This document shows, piece by piece, positions 1 through 5,068 of a DNA stretch of 6,477 bases. Below the pieces are notes generated by a model. That model did not search any database. It was not told the DNA's origin and was given only the letters and a program-made list of their open reading frames with translations. Position numbers and translations under genes: made by a program. Location: assembly GCA_030621975.1 (NCBI GenBank), contig JAUXGQ010000097.1, positions 1 to 6,477 on the forward strand, written 5' to 3'. Each line of letters begins with the position of its first letter. Within the stretch, counting starts at the first letter, position 1. This DNA comes from Gammaproteobacteria bacterium (GTDB taxonomy: Bacteria > Pseudomonadota > Gammaproteobacteria > Chromatiales > Chromatiaceae).

Positions 1-93
1 CAGATGTTGTACCGTATGGCGGATCAGGTATTGGGCGAGAGCGTGCCCGACGTGATAGACCGCATGGCGGCAGTCGATGTCCGCCAGGGATAG
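1..93 (+). CDS. C-terminal end of a probable hemerythrin-like (HHE) protein, 5' truncated
   Basis: Frame 1 is open from the left edge to a TAG at 91-93 and encodes about 30 residues, including LYRMADQVLGE and VIDRMAAVDVRQG. The pattern LY-x-MAD-x-hLGE followed by an amphipathic helix resembles the end of hemerythrin HHE domains, where the last metal-ligand helix reads roughly EE-x-hLYPMAD. None of the metal ligands lies in the visible part, so the family call is tentative. Hemerythrin-like di-iron proteins bind O2 or NO or help repair Fe-S and di-iron centres, and they often sit beside DUF2249 and NnrS genes, which is the arrangement here. The next gene starts 13 bases after the stop, implying one operon. 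That this is a real gene end is likely; its identity is about even odds. Confidence 0.5.
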   Translation, partial: QMLYRMADQVLGESVPDVIDRMAAVDVRQG

Positions 94-106
94 GTTTCAG
101 CAACCC

Positions 107-364
107 ATGGAACGAATCCTCGATGTGAGTGACCTTGAGCCCTGCGAGCCCATGGAGCGTACTCTCCAGGCGGTCGGAGACCTGGGCGAGGGCGAGTATC
201 TGTGCCTCATCCATCGCCGTGAGCCGCACCTGTTGTATCCTGTCCTGGATAAGATGGGCTTTGCCTGGCGCACCCGTCCCGGTGGTGCTTCGCAATTCGA
301 GATATTCATCTGGAAAAGGATCGACCGGGCGGCCGGTTCTGCCGTCGCACTGCGAACTGACTGA
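107..364 (+). CDS. DUF2249 domain protein
   Basis: A small soluble protein of 85 residues if started at the ATG at 107. It has the DUF2249 pattern: LDVSDLEPCEPMERTL, then a helix ending in LGEGEYLCLIHRREP, then LLYPVLDKMGF, and a final strand FEIFIWKR. The family is about 70-80 residues with a small alpha/beta fold. Its biochemical role is not established, but it is often fused to or encoded beside hemerythrin domains and found near denitrification and NO-response genes. An in-frame ATG at 77 would add ten residues (MSARDRFQQP) outside the domain and overlap the previous gene. I prefer 107 because the purine-rich AGGGATAGG at 86-94 lies upstream of it and the domain begins right after it, but spacing is loose and the choice is not certain. 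The stop shares its A with the next start (TGATG, 362-366), pointing to translational coupling. Confidence 0.83.
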   Translation: MERILDVSDLEPCEPMERTLQAVGDLGEGEYLCLIHRREPHLLYPVLDKMGFAWRTRPGGASQFEIFIWKRIDRAAGSAVALRTD

Positions 365-1701
365 TGAACCCGCCCAGTCTGTCCCTGGAGCAGGCACCGC
401 CCATTCAGGTACCTTTCCGTTTCTTTCTGACCGCCCCGCTGTTCGCTCTCCTGTCCGCCTTGCTGCTCCTCGGCTATGGGCCTGAACTCCTGGTGAGCCG
501 GTGGTTGCCCGTCACCCTGGCTTTTACCCACCTGTTGACCCTGGGTTTTCTGGGCCTGATCATGTGTGGCGCCATGCTGCAGATGCTGCCGGTACTTGCA
601 GGGTCACCGGTTCCAGCGGTCAGCGGCGTAAGCATGCTGGTGCACCTCCTGCTGAGCATCGGCACCCTCGCAATGGGCGTGGGATTCATAAGCGGCACAG
701 GTGTTTTGCTCAAGGCCGCGGTGATCTTGCTCGGTATGGGTTTTGCGGTGTTTGCGGGGGCGCTCGTCGTAGCACTGCTGAGGGTGAAGCTGCCGAATCC
801 CACGGTGACGGGCATGCGCCTGGCCTTGGGTGCGCTGGTTGCAACGGTGGCCTTGGGGGTGATCCTGGGGTCCAACCTGGTCTGGCCCATTGGCTTGAGC
901 CGTCCCTTGCTGTTCACGGATATCCACTTGCTCTGGGGAGTGCTGGGCTGGGTCGGACTGCTGGTGATCGGGGTTGCCTTCCAGGTGGTCCCCATGTTCC
1001 AGATGACCCCGGATTATCCGCAGTGGATGAGCCGCTTTCTGGTCCGGGTTCTGTTCCTTGGGCTTTGTGGGTGGACGCTTTTCCTGCTTGTCGACCCAGG
1101 TGGGGCCGTCGTCGAGGTGATTGGCAAACTATGGAGCCTTGCGCTGCTTGTCGGCTATGGGTTGTTCGCCCTGACCACCTTACAGCTCCAGCGCCGGCGT
1201 AAACGGCGCCTGCCGGATGTGACGCTGCTGTTCTGGCGGACCGGCATGTTATCGGTATTGGTCTGTCTGGCGCTCTGGGTGGCGGCCGGTGTATTTCCCC
1301 TGTGGGCTCGTAGTAGTACTTATCCCCTGTTGTTGGGAGCGGGGTTGTTGATAGGTTTCGCCTTCTCGGTCGTCAACGGAATGCTGTACAAGATCGTGCC
1401 GTTTCTCAGCTGGTATCACCTCCAGCATCGCAAGGTGACCCTGTTGGGCGGCGCCGGCACCAGGGTGCCGAATATGAAAGAATTCCTCCCCGACCATCTG
1501 GCCCGACGGCAACTCCGGGGGCACCTGGCCACCCTGTTTCTACTGGGTCCCGCCATCCTCTGGCCGGCGCTGTTCGCACGGCCGGCCGGGTTGGCGTTCG
1601 CACTTTCCTGTGTCTTGCTCATGTACAATCTGTTGCAGGCAGGTGCCCGATATCGCTCAGCCAGCCGCGCGCTGACGAAAGAGATCCAGGCCAATGTCTG
1701 A
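364..1701 (+). CDS. 12-helix NnrS / heme-copper-oxidase-like membrane protein
   Basis: A 445-residue polytopic inner-membrane protein with about 12 hydrophobic segments. Helix 2 carries H56 in THLLTLGFLGL and runs into GAMLQMLPVLAG. A second segment has H188 in DIHLLWGVLGW and runs into GVAFQVVPMFQ. A third ends in NGMLYKIVPFLSWYHLQ (H352, H355). These three segments share the shape [GN]-x-h-h-[QY]-h-h-P, suggesting internal repetition. Membrane histidines set in helices in this way resemble heme sites of NnrS and of the heme-copper oxidase fold. However, helix VI/VII metal-ligand motifs (GH-x4 and HH) are absent, so it is not a catalytic oxidase subunit. NnrS proteins are heme- and copper-containing membrane proteins tied to NO tolerance; that role is inference here. 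It starts at the TGATG junction without a Shine-Dalgarno and overlaps the next gene by 8 bp. An uncharacterised membrane protein of NO-reductase clusters is the safest description. Confidence 0.72.
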   Translation: MNPPSLSLEQAPPIQVPFRFFLTAPLFALLSALLLLGYGPELLVSRWLPVTLAFTHLLTLGFLGLIMCGAMLQMLPVLAGSPVPAVSGVSMLVHLLLSIGTLAMGVGFISGTGVLLKAAVILLGMGFAVFAGALVVALLRVKLPNPTVTGMRLALGALVATVALGVILGSNLVWPIGLSRPLLFTDIHLLWGVLGWVGLLVIGVAFQVVPMFQMTPDYPQWMSRFLVRVLFLGLCGWTLFLLVDPGGAVVEVIGKLWSLALLVGYGLFALTTLQLQRRRKRRLPDVTLLFWRTGMLSVLVCLALWVAAGVFPLWARSSTYPLLLGAGLLIGFAFSVVNGMLYKIVPFLSWYHLQHRKVTLLGGAGTRVPNMKEFLPDHLARRQLRGHLATLFLLGPAILWPALFARPAGLAFALSCVLLMYNLLQAGARYRSASRALTKEIQANV

Positions 1702-2074
1702 CTATTGGAAAAAAATCGGGGTCGTTCTTTGCGTTCTGGGCACGTTTATGCTGTTGAGACCCGTTTCGGGGCAAGGCATCCTGCCGACCCTGGATCATAG
1801 CCATTACGGCACGAGGCCTTACCTGCAGGTTCAAGGATCGAGTCGGATTGCCCAAGACGCACCCGCCAACACCCGGGGAAAATCCTCGACCTATCCCTCT
1901 ACGGAGATCGGTCCCGACGCGAAAAGCCAGGGCAAGGCCGCGCACGGGGAAGAGCGGGAATTTTCGATGTTTTGGATTATTGGGATCGTGATCAATCTTC
2001 TGGTTTTTGCGTTGTTCATTGTATGGGGCGTTGGGGAATGGCGGAAAACGAACAACCAGGGGCGTGAAAAATAA
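1694..2074 (+). CDS. Two-helix membrane protein of unknown function
   Basis: I do not recognise this 126-residue protein. It has a basic N-terminus (MSDYWKK) and a first hydrophobic segment at about 8-24, either a signal anchor or a cleavable signal near PVSGQG. A hydrophilic stretch rich in Gly, Ser, Thr and charged residues follows (about 27-90), then a strong transmembrane helix at about 93-113 (FWIIGIVINLLVFALFIVWG) and a charged tail WRKTNNQGREK. The likely topology is both ends in the cytoplasm with a disordered periplasmic loop. There are no heme-binding CxxCH motifs, and the only cysteine, C13, lies inside the first helix. The ATG lies within the upstream gene (8-bp overlap), so it is co-transcribed with the 12-helix protein and may be a small partner of it. 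Coding status rests on the overlap and the clear topology. Confidence 0.62.
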   Translation: MSDYWKKIGVVLCVLGTFMLLRPVSGQGILPTLDHSHYGTRPYLQVQGSSRIAQDAPANTRGKSSTYPSTEIGPDAKSQGKAAHGEEREFSMFWIIGIVINLLVFALFIVWGVGEWRKTNNQGREK

Positions 2075-2174
2075 TAATCAGGATAATGTTTTCAATTCGC
2101 ATCTTGCCTCCATTATCGGTTCTCTGTCATATTGAATCTCCTTTTCATGTTGCCTCTCGCACCCAGCGGCCGTT

Positions 2175-2606
2175 ATGAACATCGTTCCATTTTTACCACC
2201 TCTGCAGGCCGCGCTGAACATGACGGCAGCGGTTCTCGTTGGCGCAGCCTACTACCATATCCGCAAAGGCAACCGGAAGGCCCATCAGACCTGTATGATA
2301 GCGGCGTTGGCGGTTTCCGCTTTGTTCCTGGCATCCTATCTCTATTATCACACCGAGGTGGGTTATGTGCCGTTCACCGGACAGGGATTGATCCGTCCGT
2401 TCTATTTTTTCGTTCTTATCTCGCACATCCTGTTGGCGGCCTTGATTGTGCCGCTCATCCTGGTTACGGTTGGTTTCATGCTGAGACATCGGCATATGCA
2501 GCATCGGCGTCTTGCGCGATGGACATTGCCGATATGGATGTACGTTTCCGTGACAGGTGTGCTTATCTATCTCTTTGCGTTCCAGATTTATCCGCCCGAT
2601 CAGTAA
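2175..2606 (+). CDS. DUF420 membrane protein (CtaM/YozB-like)
   Basis: A 143-residue protein with four transmembrane helices (about 13-28, 38-57, 76-102, 117-137) and the full set of DUF420 marks: RKGNRKAHQTCM (H37), YLYYHTEVGY (H59), IRPFYFFVLISHILLA (H84), RHRHMQHRRLARWTLPIW with H105/H107/H110, and MYVSVTGVLIY. The conserved membrane histidines suggest heme binding. The family member CtaM of Staphylococcus is needed to mature a heme-copper oxidase, so an assembly role for the oxidase-like protein encoded convergently at 2986-4383 is reasonable inference. The start at 2175 fits the family's N-terminus; an in-frame stop at 2133 and no other start codon between leave little alternative, although the ribosome site is weak. 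The 100-bp gap before it (2075-2174) is AT-rich and may hold a promoter, but I could not pick out convincing boxes. Confidence 0.88.
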   Translation: MNIVPFLPPLQAALNMTAAVLVGAAYYHIRKGNRKAHQTCMIAALAVSALFLASYLYYHTEVGYVPFTGQGLIRPFYFFVLISHILLAALIVPLILVTVGFMLRHRHMQHRRLARWTLPIWMYVSVTGVLIYLFAFQIYPPDQ

Positions 2607-2612
2607 GCTCCG

Positions 2613-2798
2613 ATGCTGAAATTAGTCATCTATACTATTGCAGGTCTGCTGCTCTATTGGGTCTCCGATTGGATATTGAATCAGATCGAGATCAGGCGGG
2701 GTGAGCGGTTTGCCAGCCGCACACTGATCTTTTTCGCGATCATATTGGTGCTCGCCGTCGGCGTCTTCAATCTGATTGAGTATCTTGGATTGGAGTAG
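2613..2798 (+). CDS. Small two-helix membrane protein
   Basis: A 61-residue protein starting 6 bases after the DUF420 stop, so almost certainly in the same transcript. It has two transmembrane helices (about 4-22, containing YTIAGLLLYWVSDWIL, and 38-57, containing LIFFAIILVLAVGVFNLI) joined by a short basic loop with R28, R29, R32 and R36. By the positive-inside rule the loop is cytoplasmic and both ends periplasmic. There are no cysteines, no histidines and no cofactor motif. I do not recognise a named family. Size and position fit a small structural or assembly subunit of a respiratory membrane complex, but that is inference. It is the last + strand gene before the convergent region. Confidence 0.68.
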   Translation: MLKLVIYTIAGLLLYWVSDWILNQIEIRRGERFASRTLIFFAIILVLAVGVFNLIEYLGLE

Positions 2799-2847
2799 AC
2801 TCTCGGATCCGGGCCAGCCCATCATTCTCACCAGGCGGACAGAACCC

Positions 2848-2954
2848 AATGTAGGCTGGGGCTTGCCCCAGCTCTTTGTTTAGCAATCCACTACGCAGCA
2901 TAGCTGGGGCCATATCCTTACCCATATGAGCTGGGGCAAGCCCCAGCCTACATT
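2848..2954. repeat. REP-like element: perfect 27-bp inverted repeat with hairpin arms
   Basis: The arms at 2848-2874 and 2928-2954 are exact reverse complements over 27 bases. Each contains its own palindrome GCTGGGGCTTGCCCCAGC, at 2855-2872 on the left and at the mirrored place on the right. The 53-bp spacer carries a third copy of the half-site AGCTGGGGC at 2902-2910, in the same orientation as the one at 2929-2937. The element could fold either as two small hairpins or as one long stem. It fills the gap between two convergent operons, the usual home of REP/BIME-type repeats, which are mobilised by RAYT transposases; no transposase is present here. It may also protect the 3' ends of both messages. 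Confidence 0.85.
2855..2881 (+). terminator. Probable intrinsic terminator of the + strand operon
   Basis: Read on the + strand, the stem GCTGGGG / CCCCAGC (2855-2861 and 2866-2872) closes a CTTG loop and is followed directly by TCTTTGTTT (2873-2881). A GC-rich 7-8 bp stem with a T-rich tail is the layout of a Rho-independent terminator. It lies 56 bases after the stop of the 61-aa gene. On the - strand the matching hairpin is followed by TCATATGGG, which is not T-rich, so termination of the opposite transcript here would be weaker. The hairpin is also the left arm of the inverted repeat. Confidence 0.55.
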
Positions 2955-2985
2955 CGCAGTAGAGGGGGGGGGTGAGAGATCCGGG

Positions 2986-4383
2986 CTATTTCCGGCGGTT
3001 CCTGTTTTTCGGCCACATGGCCATGAAAACAACCACCAGAAAGAGTATGCCGCCGATGATGGCGATCAGGCCCCCCAAACCCATGAGCCCCATGCCCGCG
3101 ATTTCCTGGATGCTGTCCAGTCCCTGAGCGCTCCCCGCCGTCTTGCGCTGCACGCCGTATCCTCCGGACCAGGCCAGACCAAGCACATGCAGCAATTGAC
3201 CGGTCCCATAGATGACGGGTTGCAGGGTGGCCATTTTCCCGGCAGGTTTGTCGAAACCGAGCTGGGGCAGGAGCAGGTAGGTCAAACCCATGAATGCCAG
3301 CGTGACGGCAACGATGGAGCCGTGGTAGTGGGCGGGTACGGTGACGTCGCTGCCGCTGATCATATAGCCGATGATGCCGCCGGCGCCGAACAACAGGATC
3401 GAAAACAGCAGTGCATTCCTTTCGGGACGGAAATGCGGGGAGCCGCGTCCGGCACCGAGCATGCCAAAGACGATAATGATGGAAAATGGCAGGGCCGCGA
3501 TGCCGCCCGCATATTTCATGAGTGAGGCAAAGGCCTGCACATTGTGAGGAGAATTCACCTCGTAAGCGAAATAAATTACAGGCGCCAGCAGGGTTGGGGC
3601 CGCCCCCAGGACAAACAGAATCAGCGCCACCCGTGGCTGGACTCTCGCCGCAAAGCCGGCGACGGCCGCCAGCCATAGCCAGGCCACGAGCATCAATTGG
3701 GTGTGGGTGAATTGAAGTACATGACCGCCGCCCCAGAACAGGAGTTCATAGTAGTATTCGCCGACGATCGCTTGCGGAATGCCGAGGTAGGACCAGATAA
3801 GAGCGAGGATGGCGACAGCCCCCGTAATCAGGCCGGTGAACAGCCCGAATCGAAGCGCTCCCTCGCCGCTGATGGCCCTGCCCACCGGGCGGGAAAACAG
3901 CAGTCCCCTTATCACAAGCAAGGCAAACCCCAGGAAAAACATCCCCAGACCGAGGAAGAAGACAGGATCCCGCAGGACAGGGACATAGTTGTTCATGAGC
4001 GGGGCGCCTGCCCCTAGAAAGGGTGCAACGACGATGACCAGGGTGCCGGCTGTGCACAGATACAGTGCACCCCAACCGCAGGCGGCGCAGCGCTCCGTGC
4101 TGTTGAGACTCCAGAGCAGCCCCGCGAAGGCCAGAAACCAGACCAGCACCGTGAGGTCCACGTGTACCACCAGGGCGGTGTGGAAGAAATCCACCCAGGG
4201 AAAAATCTCCTGAATCCCCGGCGTCCTGGAGAGTACGACCAAGATGGTGAACATCCCCGCCACGACGAGGGAACCCACGGCCAGCAACAGCCAGCCAATG
4301 GCCAGTCGCCGTGTCCCACCGACCGGGATCTTGAGGGCGAAGGTATCGCTGCTCAGCAGTTCGGTAGAGCTTGTGTCTTGCAT
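2986..4383 (-). CDS. Divergent heme-copper oxidase superfamily catalytic subunit (NO reductase / cbb3-like)
   Basis: A 465-residue protein with about 12 transmembrane helices, the size of a heme-copper subunit I or NorB. Helix II has H74 in VVHVDLTVLVW, the low-spin heme ligand. Helix VI has WGGGHVLQFTH with H221 as an active-site metal ligand. Helix X has VPAHYHGS with H352 (high-spin heme) and H354 (low-spin heme). Helix VII reads Y274-x4-P279-H280-N281, which lines up with the Y-x4-P-H-H of cbb3 CcoN as I remember it, so the second metal-ligand His is Asn. No HH pair occurs anywhere in the protein. Position H+4 in helix VI is F225, so the crosslinked Tyr of A/B-type oxidases and the Glu of cNOR are both absent; Q224 sits beside it. 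These features favour a NOR or C-family relative over an O2-reducing aa3 enzyme. The start at 4383 is in a region without a clear Shine-Dalgarno. No CuA or cytochrome c subunit is nearby. Superfamily is near certain; NO reduction as the reaction is inference. Confidence 0.9.
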   Translation of the reverse strand: MQDTSSTELLSSDTFALKIPVGGTRRLAIGWLLLAVGSLVVAGMFTILVVLSRTPGIQEIFPWVDFFHTALVVHVDLTVLVWFLAFAGLLWSLNSTERCAACGWGALYLCTAGTLVIVVAPFLGAGAPLMNNYVPVLRDPVFFLGLGMFFLGFALLVIRGLLFSRPVGRAISGEGALRFGLFTGLITGAVAILALIWSYLGIPQAIVGEYYYELLFWGGGHVLQFTHTQLMLVAWLWLAAVAGFAARVQPRVALILFVLGAAPTLLAPVIYFAYEVNSPHNVQAFASLMKYAGGIAALPFSIIIVFGMLGAGRGSPHFRPERNALLFSILLFGAGGIIGYMISGSDVTVPAHYHGSIVAVTLAFMGLTYLLLPQLGFDKPAGKMATLQPVIYGTGQLLHVLGLAWSGGYGVQRKTAGSAQGLDSIQEIAGMGLMGLGGLIAIIGGILFLVVVFMAMWPKNRNRRK

Positions 4384-4438
4384 GTTTAAGGGCTTGAGGT
4401 TTGGCGGAGCTTATGTAGTTGCTTAGCGTTTCGAAACT

Positions 4439-4539
4439 CCCTCTCCCACCGGGAGAGGGTTGGGGTGAGGGGGTCTAATGAAGAATTAGCTAATTGATTT
4501 TATTTCCCCTCATCCTAACCTTCTCCCTGAGGGAGAAGG
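4439..4539. repeat. REP-like doublet, large imperfect palindrome
   Basis: Two hairpins face each other. The left is CCCTCTCCC-ACC-GGGAGAGGG (4439-4459, 9-bp stem). The right is CCTTCTCCC-TGA-GGGAGAAGG (4519-4539, 9-bp stem). The adjoining tracts 4451-4472 and 4506-4527 are also inverted repeats, matching at 19 of 22 positions. All three differences are G/A changes that leave G-U pairs in a + strand RNA. Near the exact centre lies the 12-bp palindrome AATTAGCTAATT (4484-4495). Elements with CCCTCTCCC-N3-GGGAGAGGG followed by TTGGGGTGAGGG recur between genes in many gammaproteobacteria. This one lies between two - strand genes and so may split or attenuate their transcript, or stabilise the upstream part. 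Confidence 0.82.
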
Positions 4540-4544
4540 GACTT

Positions 4545-4568
4545 ATAGTGTTTCCGGCCGGGCACTAT
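4545..4568 (-). other. Small hairpin over the stop codon of the 167-aa gene
   Basis: ATAGTG (4545-4550) and CACTAT (4563-4568) are a perfect 6-bp inverted repeat around a 12-base loop that contains the palindrome CCGGCCGG (4554-4561). In the - strand message it includes the TAG stop (4565-4567). No T-rich tract follows, so it is unlikely to be an intrinsic terminator on its own. It may be an mRNA 3' structure or chance. Confidence 0.35.
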
Positions 4569-5068
4569 CTAATGATAAATTTACCCATGTCTTTTTTGAA
4601 ATCGACGACCAGCAGTTGTGCCGGTTCCAGTTCGACCGTCTGTTCATGGGTATAGGTGGGGCCCTGGATGCGCACATTATCGTTCATCCGGACCCGCAAG
4701 TCGTGTTTCCCGGCCGGTATTTTGACCTTGCGGTAGACATCGACCCCCTGGTCCTCGTACAACCCCGGGGCCCTGGCTGTCTCGCTGATAACCAACTCGT
4801 TATCCAGGAAAAGCTCTACCTTGACGGGTGAGCGCTCCCTCGGGCAATCCATGGGTATCCGCATGTTGGGGGGGAGTTTCGCCAACTCCTCTTGACTCAG
4901 CCGGCGGCATTCTTCGCGGCGCTCGCCGGCGTGGGAAAAAGCCAGGGCGATGACCGCCTGATCCTCAGCCAGTTGACGGTAAGGGGGAGACGTGGAGAAA
5001 TACCACACCAGGGCCATGAAGACGGCATAGTTGAGCGCCTGAAGGACAAAGCGTATTGCCTTAGGCAT
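4565..5068 (-). CDS. Membrane-anchored protein with a beta-rich periplasmic domain, function unknown
   Basis: This 167-residue protein has one N-terminal transmembrane helix (about 7-25, LQALNYAVFMALVWYFS) followed by a hydrophilic domain, so it is probably periplasmic and anchored. The domain has an acidic/basic segment EECRRLSQEELAKLPPNMR and a motif MDCPRERSPVKVELFLDNE. A run of probable beta strands ends in AQLLVVDFKKDMGKFIIR. Two cysteines (EEC and MDC) lie about 20 residues apart and could pair. The strands, including VYRKVKIPAGKHDLRVRMND, suggest an immunoglobulin-like sandwich. There is no CuA motif (CxxxC), so it is not a normal oxidase subunit II. Its ATG overlaps the cytochrome b stop by 8 bp, so the two are translationally linked. 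I do not know a named family. A subunit-II-like or docking partner of the heme-copper protein is inference from topology and position. Confidence 0.78.
   Translation of the reverse strand: MPKAIRFVLQALNYAVFMALVWYFSTSPPYRQLAEDQAVIALAFSHAGERREECRRLSQEELAKLPPNMRIPMDCPRERSPVKVELFLDNELVISETARAPGLYEDQGVDVYRKVKIPAGKHDLRVRMNDNVRIQGPTYTHEQTVELEPAQLLVVDFKKDMGKFIIR

Noticed and set aside
501..1202. A 233-codon + strand frame within the 12-helix gene
   Set aside because: Gly, Arg, Pro and His-rich out-of-frame product, with no membrane segments, inside a clearly coding membrane protein gene.
2075..2174. Promoter or FNR/NNR-type site upstream of the DUF420 gene
   Set aside because: TTGCCT at 2104 with TCATAT 17 bases later matches consensus poorly, and I found no TTGAT-N4-ATCAA-like dyad. 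The region is AT-rich, but nothing is good enough to annotate.
2132..2704. A 190-codon + strand frame across the DUF420 and 61-aa genes
   Set aside because: DUF420 motifs and transmembrane helices are found only in the frames starting at 2175 and 2613; the long frame has no membrane pattern or known motif.
2964..2972. Run of nine G bases just downstream of the heme-copper stop
   Set aside because: It lies outside any gene, so phase variation by slippage would not change a protein; it may be simple drift or a sequencing-prone tract.
2926..3525. A 199-codon + strand open frame opposite the heme-copper gene
   Set aside because: Its product is rich in Gln, His, Asp and Gly without any domain pattern, and it lies opposite a gene with clear helices and ligand motifs. 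It also begins inside the inverted repeat.
2948..3676. A 242-codon - strand open frame in another frame of the heme-copper gene
   Set aside because: Arg, His and Cys-rich product typical of an off-frame reading of GC-rich coding DNA; the 465-residue frame has all the heme ligands.
4384..4438. Promoter for the heme-copper gene on the - strand
   Set aside because: The palindrome TTTCGAAA and AT-rich patches are present, but no convincing -35/-10 pair or regulator site could be identified by eye.
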